Below, piece by piece: positions 12,926 through 24,330 of a stretch of 64,000 nucleotides of DNA; positions within the stretch are counted from its first letter, which is position 1, and each line of letters starts with the position of its first letter. This DNA is from Prosapia bicincta (taxonomy: Eukaryota; Arthropoda; Insecta; Hemiptera; Cercopidae). A model generated the notes under the pieces. The model did no database searches, was not told the DNA's origin, and saw nothing but the letters and a program-made list of their open reading frames with translations. Position numbers and translations under genes: made by a program. The stretch is taken from assembly GCA_036971475.1 (NCBI GenBank), contig JBAIZL010000005.1, positions 239,335,190-239,399,189 of the forward strand. Direction: 5' to 3'.

Positions 12926-13604
12926 ACATAAAAAAATGAAGTCCTGGGAACATGCTGTTATTAGCTCACCCTTATTATTTAAAATGCGATGAAATTTTAA
13001 AGTAAAGTTTTAAAAATGAAAGAACAAGTATTTATTTTAGAAAATATTGCTTTTATCTTTACTGCAAGACTATATGTGTTTTTAAATATCCTTTGGTTAT
13101 CATCTTTAAGGGATAATTACAAGATTACTAACTAAGGGCTATACTAACAAACATGCATTATGTTTGTCGTGATAATATTCACAGAGTTAAACACAAATAA
13201 ACTGACATACATAGCTAACTGAAGCAACGATTGTAACAAGTAATCCACTAATGGCGGGTATTCGGTCACTGACACAAAACCACCAACACAACCATCACTG
13301 AGCAAGTCCAGCAACAGACTGAACACAAGTCAAGGCACGAGATGCAGGCCAAGATGCGCGAGGGAATATTCCCGCCCGCCACTTAGCCAGCGAAGGGAAT
13401 TTTCCCGCACTCGCCCAATGATGTTTACAAACCTTGACCACTTGCTTGTTTACACGCCACCTCTCCCCGATAACGATGATTTTAGATGGTTTGCGATTAG
13501 CTTCATAGAATTATTCTGGATAACTGGTTTAAAATTTAGCATTTGTAATTTGAATCTATTCATTAATCTAGACAAACCCATGCAAACTCAGTTCACCAAA
13601 ATTA
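12926..13604. other. non-coding
   Basis: Contains a GC-richer patch with self-complementary GGGAATATTCCC and GGGAATTTTCCC motifs (about 13360-13410), possibly a transposon end, but no partner was found. The 60-codon minus frame here is not recognised. Confidence 0.35.
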
Positions 13605-14245
13605 GCTCTCTTTTTCAATTCCTTCTATTAGCTCACTCAATTTCAAATACATTTGTTTTAACCTGTATTGGATGACAATTGATGTCAAATATTTTATTCA
13701 TTAATAATAATTATTATTAATTAATTATTAATCATTATTATTAATTAAAATAAATAACAGCTGATGTCTCCAGCTGATTCAAACTCAATGACTTCATGTT
13801 TAAAACCCAGCATTTTGGCCCTACACCAACTTTCCCATTGCTAGAAATTTATTACTTGAAGATGTATATGAAATTATATAGGAAAATCAATTTGCAATAA
13901 CGAAGCAGTACAGGATATGGATAGAATGATACATTATAGATCATCAGCTTCATAATTTAGAAACGAAAAAAAGCGAATAAAATAGAAACAAACAAAAATA
14001 ATACTCCAACAGTAAATACTGTAAAGAGAGGGAAATGGAAGGAAATTTGCTTTCTATTTTGGCACTTAAAATTGTGATTGTGTCATATGTATATACATAT
14101 TTATATCAATTGTAATTATAATATTAAAAGTAAAGTTATTAAAGTATGGATAGTCATAAACTATTGTTTAAGTGATTAATTAAAAGTACCTAAAATAAAA
14201 TTTTTCTTTGTTGACCTCAGTAGGCATTGACATTTAAAAAAATTA
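13605..14245 (+). repeat. composite repeat family copy
   Basis: It begins TTCCTTCTATTAGCTCACTC and ends TTTGTTGACCTCAGTAGGCA. The internal block around 13830-14070 (for example GCTAGAAATTTATTACTTGA and ACCTAAAATAAAATTTTTC) closely matches 54090-54420. An AT-rich palindromic stretch occurs at 13690-13750. Confidence 0.7.
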
Positions 14246-14599
14246 TATTAATTTATCATAATGTCAGCTATCAGTTGTTGATTTTTTAATTTTTATTTAT
14301 TGTTCCTTCTAATACATTATTAACCAGGCTGTATTTCAATAATTCGTTGATTAGATTCACCATTCATAATAATTATTAGATTCACTGTGTTTGATCTTCC
14401 TTGGGTTTCCTCTTTCTATCAATACTGTATACTTCATTTTTCATTTTATCAGCCCGATTAGGTTTTCTTCAAAGCCACAAACGCTCTTCATCATTTCAAA
14501 TCTTTTCACCCAATTCTTTCTTCAGAAGATATTCATTTTTCGAAAGAAGTTTATTTTTATATTTCTTGATTCCATCTTTAACGTTAGCTACTAGTTTTC

Positions 14600-14827
14600 A
14601 CTAAAACACTTGTGTAAATATTTACAAACTTGCCTATAGTAGCACTTGCTTATATTTGTTGAGGACGGGTTTCGGGAGATGTGTCCTATTGTCAACTCGG
14701 ACCATAACTCTAGTAACCGAGTTATAATATGAGTACACAATGGGACACATCTCCTGAAACCCGACCTCAACAAATATAAGCAAATGCTACTACAGGCAAG
14801 TTTGTAAATATTTACAAGTGTTTTAGT
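14600..14827. mobile_element. foldback (hairpin) element, copy 1
   Basis: Two nearly complementary arms of about 90-100 bp (14600-14697 and 14737-14827) surround a short spacer. The outer ends read ACTAAAACACTTGT and ACAAGTGTTTTAGT. Inner arms share TAGCACTTGCTTATATTTGT. A second copy with shorter arms is at 29624-29798, so this is a mobile foldback family. Confidence 0.85.
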
Positions 14828-16329
14828 TTATTTTTATTGTTTCCATCTTCACTCTCACTTTCTGACTCCAGCTCAAAATTATGGGAATTTTGTTTAATAC
14901 GTAATTAAAGAAGATTTTTCCCATATGAAGCAGTATTTTACTGAGCTGAAGATTTATTGCAAAACGTACCATTATCTCCGTTTTTCATTGTTTTAACATT
15001 TCTTTCCAAACCAAATGAGCATAAAGCAAACATAAAAATGAGCACCTAATTTTATCTCGTGTCTTACTTTTGGAAGTTCTCCATTTCCCTCACTACAATA
15101 GAATTTAGCAGCAAGGGCACTTAGTTACTGCAGCAAAATTATTCTCTGTCACAAAGCAACTTAAATACAATAGGTAGTTAAGTTGAGAAAATAGTATCAG
15201 ATAAACTGTCTGATAGTTCTTCTACAACCGAGATAAAAGGAGAATAATCAAAATAATATTTAGTTAAGCCAAGCACTGAGGAAGGCGACATTGTCGCCGA
15301 AACTAGTTTATTGTGTGTTTGTTAATTAAAAACTAATTTTTGGTGAGGTTTTAAGTTTATTATTTTACCTTTGTTAATCAAAATAATACTTAAACATCGA
15401 ATATTAGTTTTATGTTAAGTAAAGGTTTATGCTGCAAATAGTTTGATGGCCATTGACAACAGTAACGATTTCTCTTACTCCAGAATGGCTAAATCACCAT
15501 TTTATGAGTTGCTAAGTTATATAAAATGGGTAGCAGAAAAGTATTACTTTATTATTTTACAACCTGGTACTCAAAACATGTCAACAAGTAAATTAACAGT
15601 TTTTTCACTAAGTTCGTTAAACAATTACTTATGATGTAATTCAGTGAAATCAAAATGATTACAACAACCAACTTTCAAAGGATAATTTTTAAAAAGTTAT
15701 TATTTTGTTGTCTTTTGATACGTCTACATAGATATGCATTGTCTGATATAAACTGTTGTTTTGCAACTATATATAACACTCTACATTTATAGAGAATTAT
15801 AAATTTTTGAAAGAAAGCTTGCTCAATTGTCAAATTTTGCCCAGTACAGGCAATGCAGATTTTACAGAATGAATGTCTTTGGTTGGGTTATAATGCACAT
15901 TTACCATTATTTTTTATATTATTGGCATAACAATGGAGTAGGCACCACTTTTAGTGCAATACTTGTTATATAAACACTTTAGTGCATATTTGTAATGGCT
16001 ACGTTTACAAGCAGCTTGTGAGATTAAATCTTTAACTAGTTTCCTCACTAAAAAGGAGTGTTAAACCAGTTGAAATTCATCTACAGATCTGTTATCTATA
16101 AATACAAACTGAGAAGAGCAATTTGATTGTAAAGAGGCAGTTTAATTATAGGTGATAAAATATGTGTGATGAGTTCCAAAGAGTTCCTTCTTTGTGTAGT
16201 GATGACTTGTTCATCCATTTAATGTAAAAGTTCATTAAAACCATCGCTTTACAATTTATGCTTTTTCTATAAAATTTGTACAATCATACCACTTTTTTAT
16301 TAGTTTGGTTTCCATCATATCTGTCTGTC
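14828..16329. other. AT-rich non-coding
   Basis: No gene was recognised. It contains one hairpin motif of the CTGANGAA-stem-GAAA type at 15276-15303, listed separately. Confidence 0.4.
15276..15303 (+). other. CTGAGGAA-stem-GAAAC hairpin motif
   Basis: The sequence reads CTGAGGAA, then GGCGAC, loop ATT, GTCGCC, then GAAAC. The 6-bp stem is perfect. The layout (CTGANGA, stem, GAAA) resembles the hammerhead-type core described in Penelope-like retroelements, but an extra A precedes the stem, so activity is doubtful. Equivalent motifs appear beside Penelope-like coding relics elsewhere in the window. Confidence 0.4.
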
Positions 16330-17640
16330 CGGATGAAATTTTGCAGTAGAGTTTAAACTAACCTCTCGATGACCTAGATACTTGGAATTTCAAACGTAGT
16401 TCAGAACTGGACAACAGGGAAATATTCACTTGGTTTATTGTCTGTACTTTTATTTGATTAACCTAATCAAAATGGGCCGATGAGATGGAAGCTTGAAATT
16501 TTAAACATTAGTTGGGGATGGATAACAATGCAATATTCACTTAGTTTCTTGTCAGTAAGATTGTTTAATTAATATTTGTTTACACAAATTTAATTTAACG
16601 ATGGCCTAGAGCATAGGTTTCCAAACACAGGGGCGCATCCATTTTGGAGGGTAAATTTTGGGGGGCGTGAAGGCAAGTCAGGGGAGGGGCGGAGACCAGT
16701 TGTAAAATAGTAAGTTAAATTCTCATTTAGTAAAATATAAGGATACAATTTATCATAATTAAAAACTAAATTTACCTTGATGTTCAGAAAACTCAAATGA
16801 ATGGTATGCATTTATAAAAGAAATGTCAGTAATGTTATGCAAATTTTGTAAATTTGAGATTAAATCATCATGACAGGTTGAACAGGATATTAGTACAAAA
16901 GTGTTATGAAATAAATGTTTGCAGTTCAATTTGGGAACAGAGTCACAATGGACAAATCTTCATTTTGGATAAAACACTTAAAAGTGTATCACAGCCAGGT
17001 CTTAGATTATACTGGCAAACTTAAAGCACCTACTTATGTGCAAAAACATTTTCAGCATTTGTTGCAATAAAAATAAAATATAGGAACAAACTTGATGTTG
17101 CTAATGACTTGCGTTGTGCCCTTACTAAAATACAACCTCAAATAGGCATGCTAGTGAAAAAAATTCAAGCTTATTCATCTCATTTACAGATTTTCCTCTT
17201 ATCAGTTAAAATTTACCTTGCAAATTAAACCTTGAAATGTTATATCTTGTTTCTTGTGAAAGTATGTATAAACAGTAAATTGTTTTTAATACACATATAC
17301 ACATATATATATATACATATCTGTTTCTTTTTCATATGCCCTTACCATTTATCTATAGTGTAAAGTGGAAGGAGGCATGGAAGGCTTTCACCTCAAGAAG
17401 AGGGTGGTATGGTACCAAAATGTTTGGGAACCCCTGACCTAGAGGCTTTAAAGTTTAAAAGACACTTAGATCAGGTCAGAACTAGATAACAAAGCAATAT
17501 TCACTTCGTTTCTTGTCTGTAAGTTTGTTTAAACAACCTTTGTTTAAACGAATTGAATATGACTGATCAGCTAGAGACATGAAATTTTAAACATGGCTCA
17601 TTAGTGGATAACAATGCAATAGTCAATAATAATCATCATT
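16330..17640. repeat. short tandem array, about 120-130-bp unit, interrupted
   Basis: Three to four diverged units contain blocks such as GAAATTTTAAACAT, GGATAACAATGCAATA and TTCACTTAGTTTCTTGTC. The array resumes after an 825-bp insertion at 16613-17437, showing that the array predates that insertion. Confidence 0.65.
16613..17437 (+). mobile_element. internally deleted hAT element (ZBED-like transposase tail)
   Basis: The left end is ATAGGTTTCCAAACAC. The right end, inverted, is TCAGGGGTTCCCAAACAT, the terminus style of hAT elements. Flanks CCTAGAGC (16605-16612) and CCTAGAGG (17438-17445) match at 7 of 8 bases. On the plus strand at about 17065-17175 the translation KYRNKLDVANDL, RCALTKIQPQIG, then a stretch ending near SSH, resembles the C-terminus of ZBED5-like hAT transposases. 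The rest of the transposase is missing, so the element is a non-autonomous deletion derivative. Confidence 0.7.
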
Positions 17641-18138
17641 GAAATCAGAAATTTCAAACCTTTTTATACTTTTTAGTTTGTTTAAAAACGTGGTACTAAG
17701 AAAGTGTTTTCTTTTAAACTATTATTAACTTTCCTCATAGAAAGATAACTTTCTTCATGAAAAATTAGGACTTTATAAACTTTGTCCATGCTGGGTGTTG
17801 AAAATTACTACTGAAGAACACAAAAAATGGCATAGATAGTGTAATCGAGTCCTGGCATGTACAATAATTTCAGTGACAACTTCTTTAGCATTGTAATGTC
17901 TAGATATGAGACTTATGATGCTTACGACACTCCACCATAAAAGCAATAGTTTATAAATTTGAAGCACACATCCAACGGCAATGCAAATCTTCTCAAATCG
18001 CCCAATCATGTGCAGTGTTTTGGGATTGACATTGTGTTCTTTTTTATTTAATAAAGAACTTGGGTTATTTTTAACTTATTAAAATTGACGATAATTTATG
18101 ACCTATAATGTAAAAGTCCAACTCTTTAGCTATATTAT
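17641..18138. other. AT-rich non-coding
   Basis: A 78-codon minus-strand frame (17773-18009) has no recognised domain and no convincing splice context. Nothing else is seen. Confidence 0.4.
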
Positions 18139-19150
18139 TTAACCCTTAGCACTCTGATTTTTTGAATATGCATTGTCTCCTCACATGTAATTAAATTGAG
18201 ACAAAATACTCACCTGCAAGTTCCATTATTGTTTATGAAAACTTTTGTTTAGTTTTACATTATTTTAGTCAACTATGCCATTTTTATTTACTAATGTAGT
18301 ATTTATATGATTTTCTTCCCTTATTTGTAGTTTTGCAGAGAATGATATCTTTCAAAACTGTCTCCTGGATGTGGTCCTGGCCTTCTGCTACAAGTCGTGC
18401 AGTAAAAAAACAGTTTCCCTTCTGCCTCCTTCTATCTTCCTGTTACTGCAACTTCACAATTCTTCAAGTTGCTTTTGACATTGGGATAAATGTAGTCTTT
18501 CTTCTTCCTCAGTAGTTGATGGCCCCAGTTCCTACACTGCTTATTCCTGGTATCACCTAAAAGTTCCCTTACCGAGTTTGGAGAAACCATTTTTGTTTTA
18601 CAGGATTTTCTTCTTTTCCTTTTTTTGCTTTTATAGATTATAAGGCTGTTTACTACATCTACATCTATAGCTAGGAAAACGTTTTCCTCCACCATTAATT
18701 AGATTTACTTGTGAAACTGTACAATGGATTATAGTGATCAGCTAGAGATCTACACCATCCATAAATCGGTTATATTTACAAGTAACTGTTGGCTTAGTTA
18801 TTTTGTTTATGAAACCTGTTGTACCGACCATGGCTACAGTCTTATTGTTTTTCCAAGCTAGAACCATTGTTCATATAAGCCCTGGACTCCCCTCACTCAG
18901 GTTGGTGGATTTCAGTTCAGCTGGTAGACCTCTTCTCTTGATGGTAACTGTTCCAGTTGTATGAGCTTATAAATTCAGTAGTTCTAGACCTAGTTTATAA
19001 CAAGAATAGAATCTATCTGTATAAATATGAAAGCTTCTTCTATTAGTGCTCTCAAATAATTTGCCTACAAAGTGTAAAACAATCCTTGGTATAAAAGGTA
19101 GCCCTGGGCTAGCTAAAGAATTGGTAATTTGTGACCCATATAAAATGGTT
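18139..19150 (-). pseudogene. decayed piggyBac-like transposase, C-terminal half
   Basis: Read on the minus strand from about 19150 to 18330, several frames give piggyBac-family blocks in the right order. They are a GHKL block, then HIYTDRFYSCYKLGLELLNL, then TGTVTIKRRGLPAEL, VLAWKNNKTVAMVGT, KPTVTCKYNRFMDGVDL, a VVNSLIIYKSKKRKR block and the Cys-rich tail FFYCTTCSRRPG followed by SFERYHSL. In piggyBac transposases the DRFY and GVDL regions lie near catalytic Asp residues. In-frame stops and frame changes break the gene and the N-terminal half is absent. At the left, TTAA (18139-18142) followed by CCCTTAGCACTC looks like the downstream terminus. No matching upstream terminus was found. Confidence 0.8.
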
Positions 19151-20318
19151 TAAAAACACATGCATAACCAGTAAATCAGGATGAAGTAGAAGATCAGGAA
19201 TTTCAGATTGATTAATTCTACATGATGGCAGTACGAGTCATGGCAAACTGAAAATAAACAAATAACATGCAAACTGTAACCTACTTGGATTGTACAACAT
19301 ACCAGCAATTGCTGTGAATTATTTAAACAATTAAATATGATGTTTATTAACAAAATAAAATAATTCGGTTTTTAAAATTTTACCTTAAAATATAAATTAA
19401 TTGTTCAAACACTGCAGAAAAAAATATCAGCAAAACCTTTTTAAAGTATAAAACAAAATGTAATTCACAAAACTGCTAACAGATGTCATTTCAACTAATT
19501 TCTAACGTGAGTGTTCATCTGCAATCATTTTGTAGGTGTTTTTAATTGATATTTTTTTTGTTTTGCCTGAGCTCAAAGTTGTTCTCATGTTGCTACAACA
19601 CTGTAGATATCTATCTGTGATCACTTATTGTTACATTAATTAACCTAGCTGTTGAAACCTATCTTGAGATGTATTTTATTTAATATGCTAATGATTTAGG
19701 AATTATTTATTATATTATTTGTAGATAATGGTTTTACTATTACACTAAATTACTTGATTGTTTAATTGCAAATAAAACATCTATCCTATAAATAAATTTA
19801 ATATTAAAACGACTATTCAATTTTTTACCTTTTATGATAATTATTTTCTTAAAAATTATTTTATATATAAAACAAGCACTAGCTGAAAATTCAGCATCCC
19901 AAGCCAACATCCAATGTATCACTCCTACAGATCCTTAGTCATTAATTGATGACTTTTGGTTTTATTTTTTATCTTTATGTAGAAATCTCCAATAAATATG
20001 TTTTACATAGATAAGGTTCATTTAAACAAAGTTTTGCTGTGGTATTTTACAGAAAGTTTCAAGTTGCATGCATTTCAGCATTTTCTACTCATTAGAACAC
20101 ACATAGAAAGCATACATAAACCTTTGGGAGTTAGTCAATTGCTAACTAAAATGTTTCCAAATTGTTTACAATCTGAATGTTTCAATTACCTGATGTAAAA
20201 AGAGGTCAGAGGCAATCATGCAAACCAATCAGATTGATTGAAATTCCCATCAACAGAACAAAAGCAATACTGCCAAGTTACATTTACAACTTTACAATAA
20301 AATAAACATGGTTCTTAC
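19151..20318. other. AT-rich stretch beyond the last recognised Trio exon
   Basis: The next Trio exon would be expected to the left of 20319. I found no splice-bounded coding segment here or further left that continues the protein, so either the intron runs off the window or the exon escaped detection. Confidence 0.4.
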
Positions 20319-20441
20319 CTGAGCAACATTTTCAAAGTGTTCATGGCTCTTCTGATACACTCTAGCTTTCTGAAGGTTTCTTCCAACACCAATGTTCTTG
20401 CGCAGAAATACTTCCCCATGATTTGCAAGCCAATCCAACAC
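20319..20441 (-). CDS. trio: Trio exon, spectrin-repeat region (41 codons)
   Basis: The acceptor is CATTTCAG and the donor is CAG|GTAAGAACC. The translation starts VLDWLANHGEVFLRKN, continues GVGRNLQKARVYQ and ends KSHEHFENVAQ. This is the segment that in Trio/Kalirin follows the VKQ end of the previous exon and shows the typical spectrin-repeat pattern (W in helix A, HEHFE in helix B). Phase 0 at both ends. It is the most 3' Trio exon I can recognise. The expected continuation, an Asn-Thr-Tyr block in other Trio proteins, is not found. Confidence 0.93.
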
Positions 20442-21977
20442 CTGAAATGTAATCAATACTAAGTACATATGCTTACTAAAACTAGTATTTATTGCTGCAA
20501 GTGTTGTTTTACTTAATTTAATAAAGATATGGTATTTTAACACAAGAGGGGTTAAAAACGCCCCTACATTTCTGGAACAGACTTTTTTTCTGTCAAGGTA
20601 ATAAGTGTTATCTATTCATTACCAACTTGTAGCAGACATGTGAAACAATTGAGATGAATTGAAAGTATAGACACATTACATCTGGCCCATATTCAAAGTT
20701 GACTTATTTTGGTGCAGAAAGAGGAAAAGTAGTGTGATGGTTTGAGGTTGTATGCTCAAGAAGTATGGCTGGCATTTCCTTACCTGAAGTTAATATTTTA
20801 TGCATCTGACTGTATTTTTTATACACTATGTCCTTCTACACCCTGTTCTTAATGTAAGAATAAAAACTACAATTCTTAACAGAATAAAAAACAAACTAAC
20901 GGTGTACTAAATTATACTTTTTGTATAATCTTTATTTGTTTTTACACTACGGCATGTCTAAACAGTATGTAAAATAAATACATTTCTCCATTGGTTATTG
21001 AATCCAACTGGCTCTGTAAAATTTATCAAAATGCATATAAGAGGAAAAAATTAATTTTTAAGTAGACATACATTTGATGTTTAGTTATTATGTTTATCAA
21101 TAAACACAAGGTCTGGAAAAATACTTAATTTTCCTATGAAATGACAAGCTCAAGTACAAGTGATAAATGCACTGTGTTGCCTTACTCTACCCATTATTTT
21201 GAAAACCATTTCTTTTCATTGTATATTTCAATTAACGTCATCTATGTTTCTAAACTTCAATGAATAAGTGTAAAGTATGCAAAGTCATAGATGGTAATAT
21301 AGGAGCATGAATAACCTTTTAAACTTTGACTTTTAAGACTTAATAGTTTTAACATTCACAAAATTTGTAAGACAGTTCTTGTCAAGAATCTTAATCTCTA
21401 GAAAACCAAAGATCAGGAAGGATTTTTGTGGCATCTGATAAAACATAGAAACAGGATAAACTAATTAAAAATAGTAATTTCATGTAAAGAGTAACTTTTT
21501 TAGTTATAATAATGCCTCAGCTTAAACGCTGATAAATGCCATGTTGTAATAAATTAAATGTCATTTGCTGTAGTAAAGCACAAAAGATTAAAATATAAAA
21601 ACCACTGATAAGCAATAAAAATTCAATAAAATAGTAATTTTTTTATATTAAACGGATTATAGACATTGACTGAATAACTTAAAGGTAAAACGTCAATCAA
21701 TGTGTGTTCCGACTATTTAATACAAGGAAATAAAAACTTGTAAGACATATCAAAAGACTTAGGTGGCTGATTCACAGTTGCCTAATCAACATTTAGAGTG
21801 AGTGAACCTGTTGACTCAGTGCTAATCAAACCTTGCTATTATATATATATATGCCCGAGGATGGAGACAAAACCAGTCTTTGAAAGTACTCGCATAAATA
21901 CCAAGTAAGATTCTTGTTTAAGTACATAAGTGAAAGTGATAAGTGTATACAATAAAACAGTGTTGGATAATCTACAA

Positions 21978-22041
<64 letters not shown>

Positions 22042-22094
22042 GTATATATATATATATTTAGGTTAGTTTTGGGTGGTAAAGATTATTTAGATTT
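20442..22094. other. Trio intron, AT-rich part
   Basis: No coding content. It ends in a long TA-rich microsatellite at about 21985-22056. At 21853-21890 the sequence CCGAGGATGGAGACAAAACC followed by AGTCTTTGAAAG is a looser relative of the hairpin motif described elsewhere. Confidence 0.5.
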
Positions 22095-22512
22095 TTTGGA
22101 CTAGGAGACTGACAGACTTACCTTGGTAAGAGTCCACTCTGTAGTCTTGAAATAGAAACACATAAAAGCACTTAAACAATGATATATTTCAACCACACAG
22201 TGGTCTTTGTCAATCGAAGAGAAAGCACAAAAAGAAATATGAGAGAATGAAATAAAATAATTGTAATCACAGATTGTGTAGAGTAGAAATCAGATTGTGT
22301 AGAGTAGAGCAATGATTAAGAGCAATGATTAGAGCGATGATCATATTTATTTATTTTATTTCATTCTCTCATATTTCTTTTTGTGTTTTCTCTTTAATTG
22401 ACAAAGACCACTGTGTGGTTGAAATATATCATTGGTTAAGTGCTTTTATGTGTTTCTATTTCAAGTCTACAGAGTGGACTCTTACCAAGGTAAGTCTGTC
22501 AGTCTCCTAGTC

Positions 22513-22516
<4 letters not shown>
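22095..22516. mobile_element. foldback element A
   Basis: Left arm 22095-22275 and right arm 22330-22516 are nearly complementary over about 180 bp. The outer ends are TTGGACTAGGAGACTGACAG and its complement, followed by (TA)n. Each arm contains TTGACAAAGACCACTGTGTG followed by GTTGAAAT (or its complement), a stem-loop of the CTGANGAA-stem-GAAA type. The arms recur as the outer parts of the element at 22893-23745. Confidence 0.85.

Positions 22517-22570
<54 letters not shown>
22517..22570. repeat. (TA)n microsatellite
   Basis: A pure TA run of about 26 repeats between two foldback elements. A second TA run (22859-22890) lies on the other side of foldback B, suggesting B inserted into one TA tract. 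Confidence 0.9.
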
Positions 22571-22572
<2 letters not shown>

Positions 22573-22856
22573 CGTTATCCATTGTTTTTCCGTTGCACTA
22601 ACTTTATGAAGTTAATATATTACTATTGTAACTTTATCCACCATTAAGAGCAATGATTTTACCTTGTGTGATGAGGCGCCTTTCGGTCACTTGACCATTG
22701 TCGAACCACTGTGATCAGAGTGATTCGACAATGGTCAAGTGATCGAAAGACGCCTCATCACACAAGGTAAAATCATTGCACTTAATGGTGGATAAAATTA
22801 CAATAGTAATATATTAACTTCATAAAGTTAGTGCAACGGAAAAACAATGGATAACG

Positions 22857-22858
<2 letters not shown>
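22571..22858. mobile_element. foldback element B nested in (TA)n
   Basis: A near-perfect palindrome of about 288 bp. The left arm starts ACGTTATCCATTGTTTTTCC and the right arm ends in its complement. The centre lies near GAACCACTGTGATCAGAGTG. TA tracts flank both sides, consistent with insertion into a TA target. No coding capacity. Confidence 0.85.
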
Positions 22859-22892
<34 letters not shown>

Positions 22893-22896
<4 letters not shown>

Positions 22897-23745
22897 CTAG
22901 GAGACTGACAGACTTACCTTGGTAAGAGTCCACTCTGTAGACTTGAAATAGAAACACATAAAAGCACTTAAACAATGATATATTTCAACCACACAACAGT
23001 GGTCTTTGTCAATTAAAGAGAAAACACAAAAAGAAATATGAGAGAATGAAATAAAATAAATATAAGTTGTAATCACAGATTGTTTAGAAATCAGATGTCA
23101 CAGATGCACAGATTAAAGATATATGTATTGTTTCCATGAGCATATGAATGATTATAGTTTATATAAGTCTGTCAGGGTAAAAGAGATTGGAGACGTCTGA
23201 CGAGGCTATTAGGGGAAAAAAAACAAATGTGATGTTAAAATTATGAACATGGATAGGCCAACAGCTCAACATGCTGCGAGTTACAACATCACAACTTTTG
23301 ATGAATGCTATACCACAAAAATAATTAAATCACTCCCCTCTGATTGCAATCCCTCAGAACTGAGAAGATGGGAACTATCATACCAAGTTCAGAGAATCCC
23401 CTAACCTCAACATCAGATAAATCCATTCACTTTTTTTTCCTAATAGCCTCATCAGACGTCTCCAATCTCTTTCCCCCTGACAGACTTATATAAACTATAA
23501 TCACTCATATGCTCATGGAAACAATACATATATCTTTAATCTGTGCATCTGTGACATCTGATTTTTACACAATCTGTGATTACAACTTATATTTATTTTA
23601 CTTCATTTTGTGTTTTCTCTTTGATTGACAAAGACCACTGTGTGGTTGAAATATATCATTGGTTAAGTGCTTTTATGTGTTTCTATTTCAAGACTACAGA
23701 GTGGCCTCTTACCAAGGTAAGTCTGTCAGTCTCCTAGTCCAATAT
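22893..23745. mobile_element. foldback element C, 0.85 kb, long arms
   Basis: Arms of about 310 bp (22893-23214 and 23439-23745) are complementary with minor differences. The outer 200 bp match foldback A; the inner part (AGATTGGAGACGTCTGACGA) is only in this copy. The spacer (23215-23438) is not palindromic and contains a 54-codon open frame. The left arm has ACACAACAGTGG where the others have ACACAGTGG, a small insertion. Confidence 0.85.
23243..23404 (+). CDS. small open frame in the spacer of foldback C (unrecognised)
   Basis: The 54-codon frame ATG to TAA translates as MNMDRPTAQHAASYN, ITTFDECYTTKIIKS, LPSDCNPSELRRWEL, SYQVQRIP. I do not recognise it. Its composition is more protein-like than its AT-rich surroundings, and it fills most of the non-palindromic spacer. 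It may be a fragment of a coding sequence captured between the arms, or part of a retroelement. Chance is possible at this length. Confidence 0.25.
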   Translation: MNMDRPTAQHAASYNITTFDECYTTKIIKSLPSDCNPSELRRWELSYQVQRIP

Positions 23746-23934
23746 ATATGTATATATATCCAGTCTGCTACAACCACTTTGTCTTGTTTACCAGTATGAC
23801 TAGATGTGAGAGAAGGGTGGTAGACACCCTGGTCTGCCTGGCCTTATACTCCACTAGTCCACGAACTCCCTTCCTGCCCATCTTATCTCTTATTATGTAA
23901 GTATAAAAGGCAAAACAGTAAAAAAGTTTTATGT

Positions 23935-24330
23935 AAATACCTACTGAGTTTTTGTTACCTTAGAGCACTATTTGATATTGTGTAGTAAATGCGGCAACAG
24001 TTTAAGGTTGTACAATGGAGGTTTCGGCGGCAACCAGATGGGGGAAAACATATAAATCTTTGAAAAATGGATTTCTAGGTATTGCAAAGTTGGCGCAGTA
24101 CCAAGAAGATTCTCGGTTCAAATCCAGCTTGACTCCATAAATTTTATAATTTAATTATTGAATAAATATTTGAAAAAAACTGTGTTAAACTCAACTGTCA
24201 TCCACTATAGGTTAACAAAACGTATTTTAAATTGATTTGATGAATAAAAATGTATGTTATTAATTATTGAAAATTTGTACAAGATATATATATCACAAGG
24301 GTGAGCTAATAGAAGGAATTTTTAAAAACC
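23935..24330 (-). repeat. composite repeat family copy with tRNA-like module
   Basis: On the plus strand it runs from AATACCTACTGAGTTTTTGT to GTGAGCTAATAGAAGGAATT. The plus strand carries GGTTCAAATCCAGC (24115-24128), a good match to a tRNA B box, preceded by an anticodon-arm-like stretch. It closely matches 55975-56405. Orientation is given relative to the 4860 copy. Confidence 0.75.

Noticed and set aside
17773..18009. Minus-strand 78-codon frame as the next Trio exon
   Set aside because: Its translation has no similarity to the Trio segment expected after VAQ and no pattern of a spectrin repeat.
24115..24125. Functional tRNA gene
   Set aside because: Only a B-box-like half is present; acceptor stem and a proper A box are lacking, and it recurs inside a repeat family.
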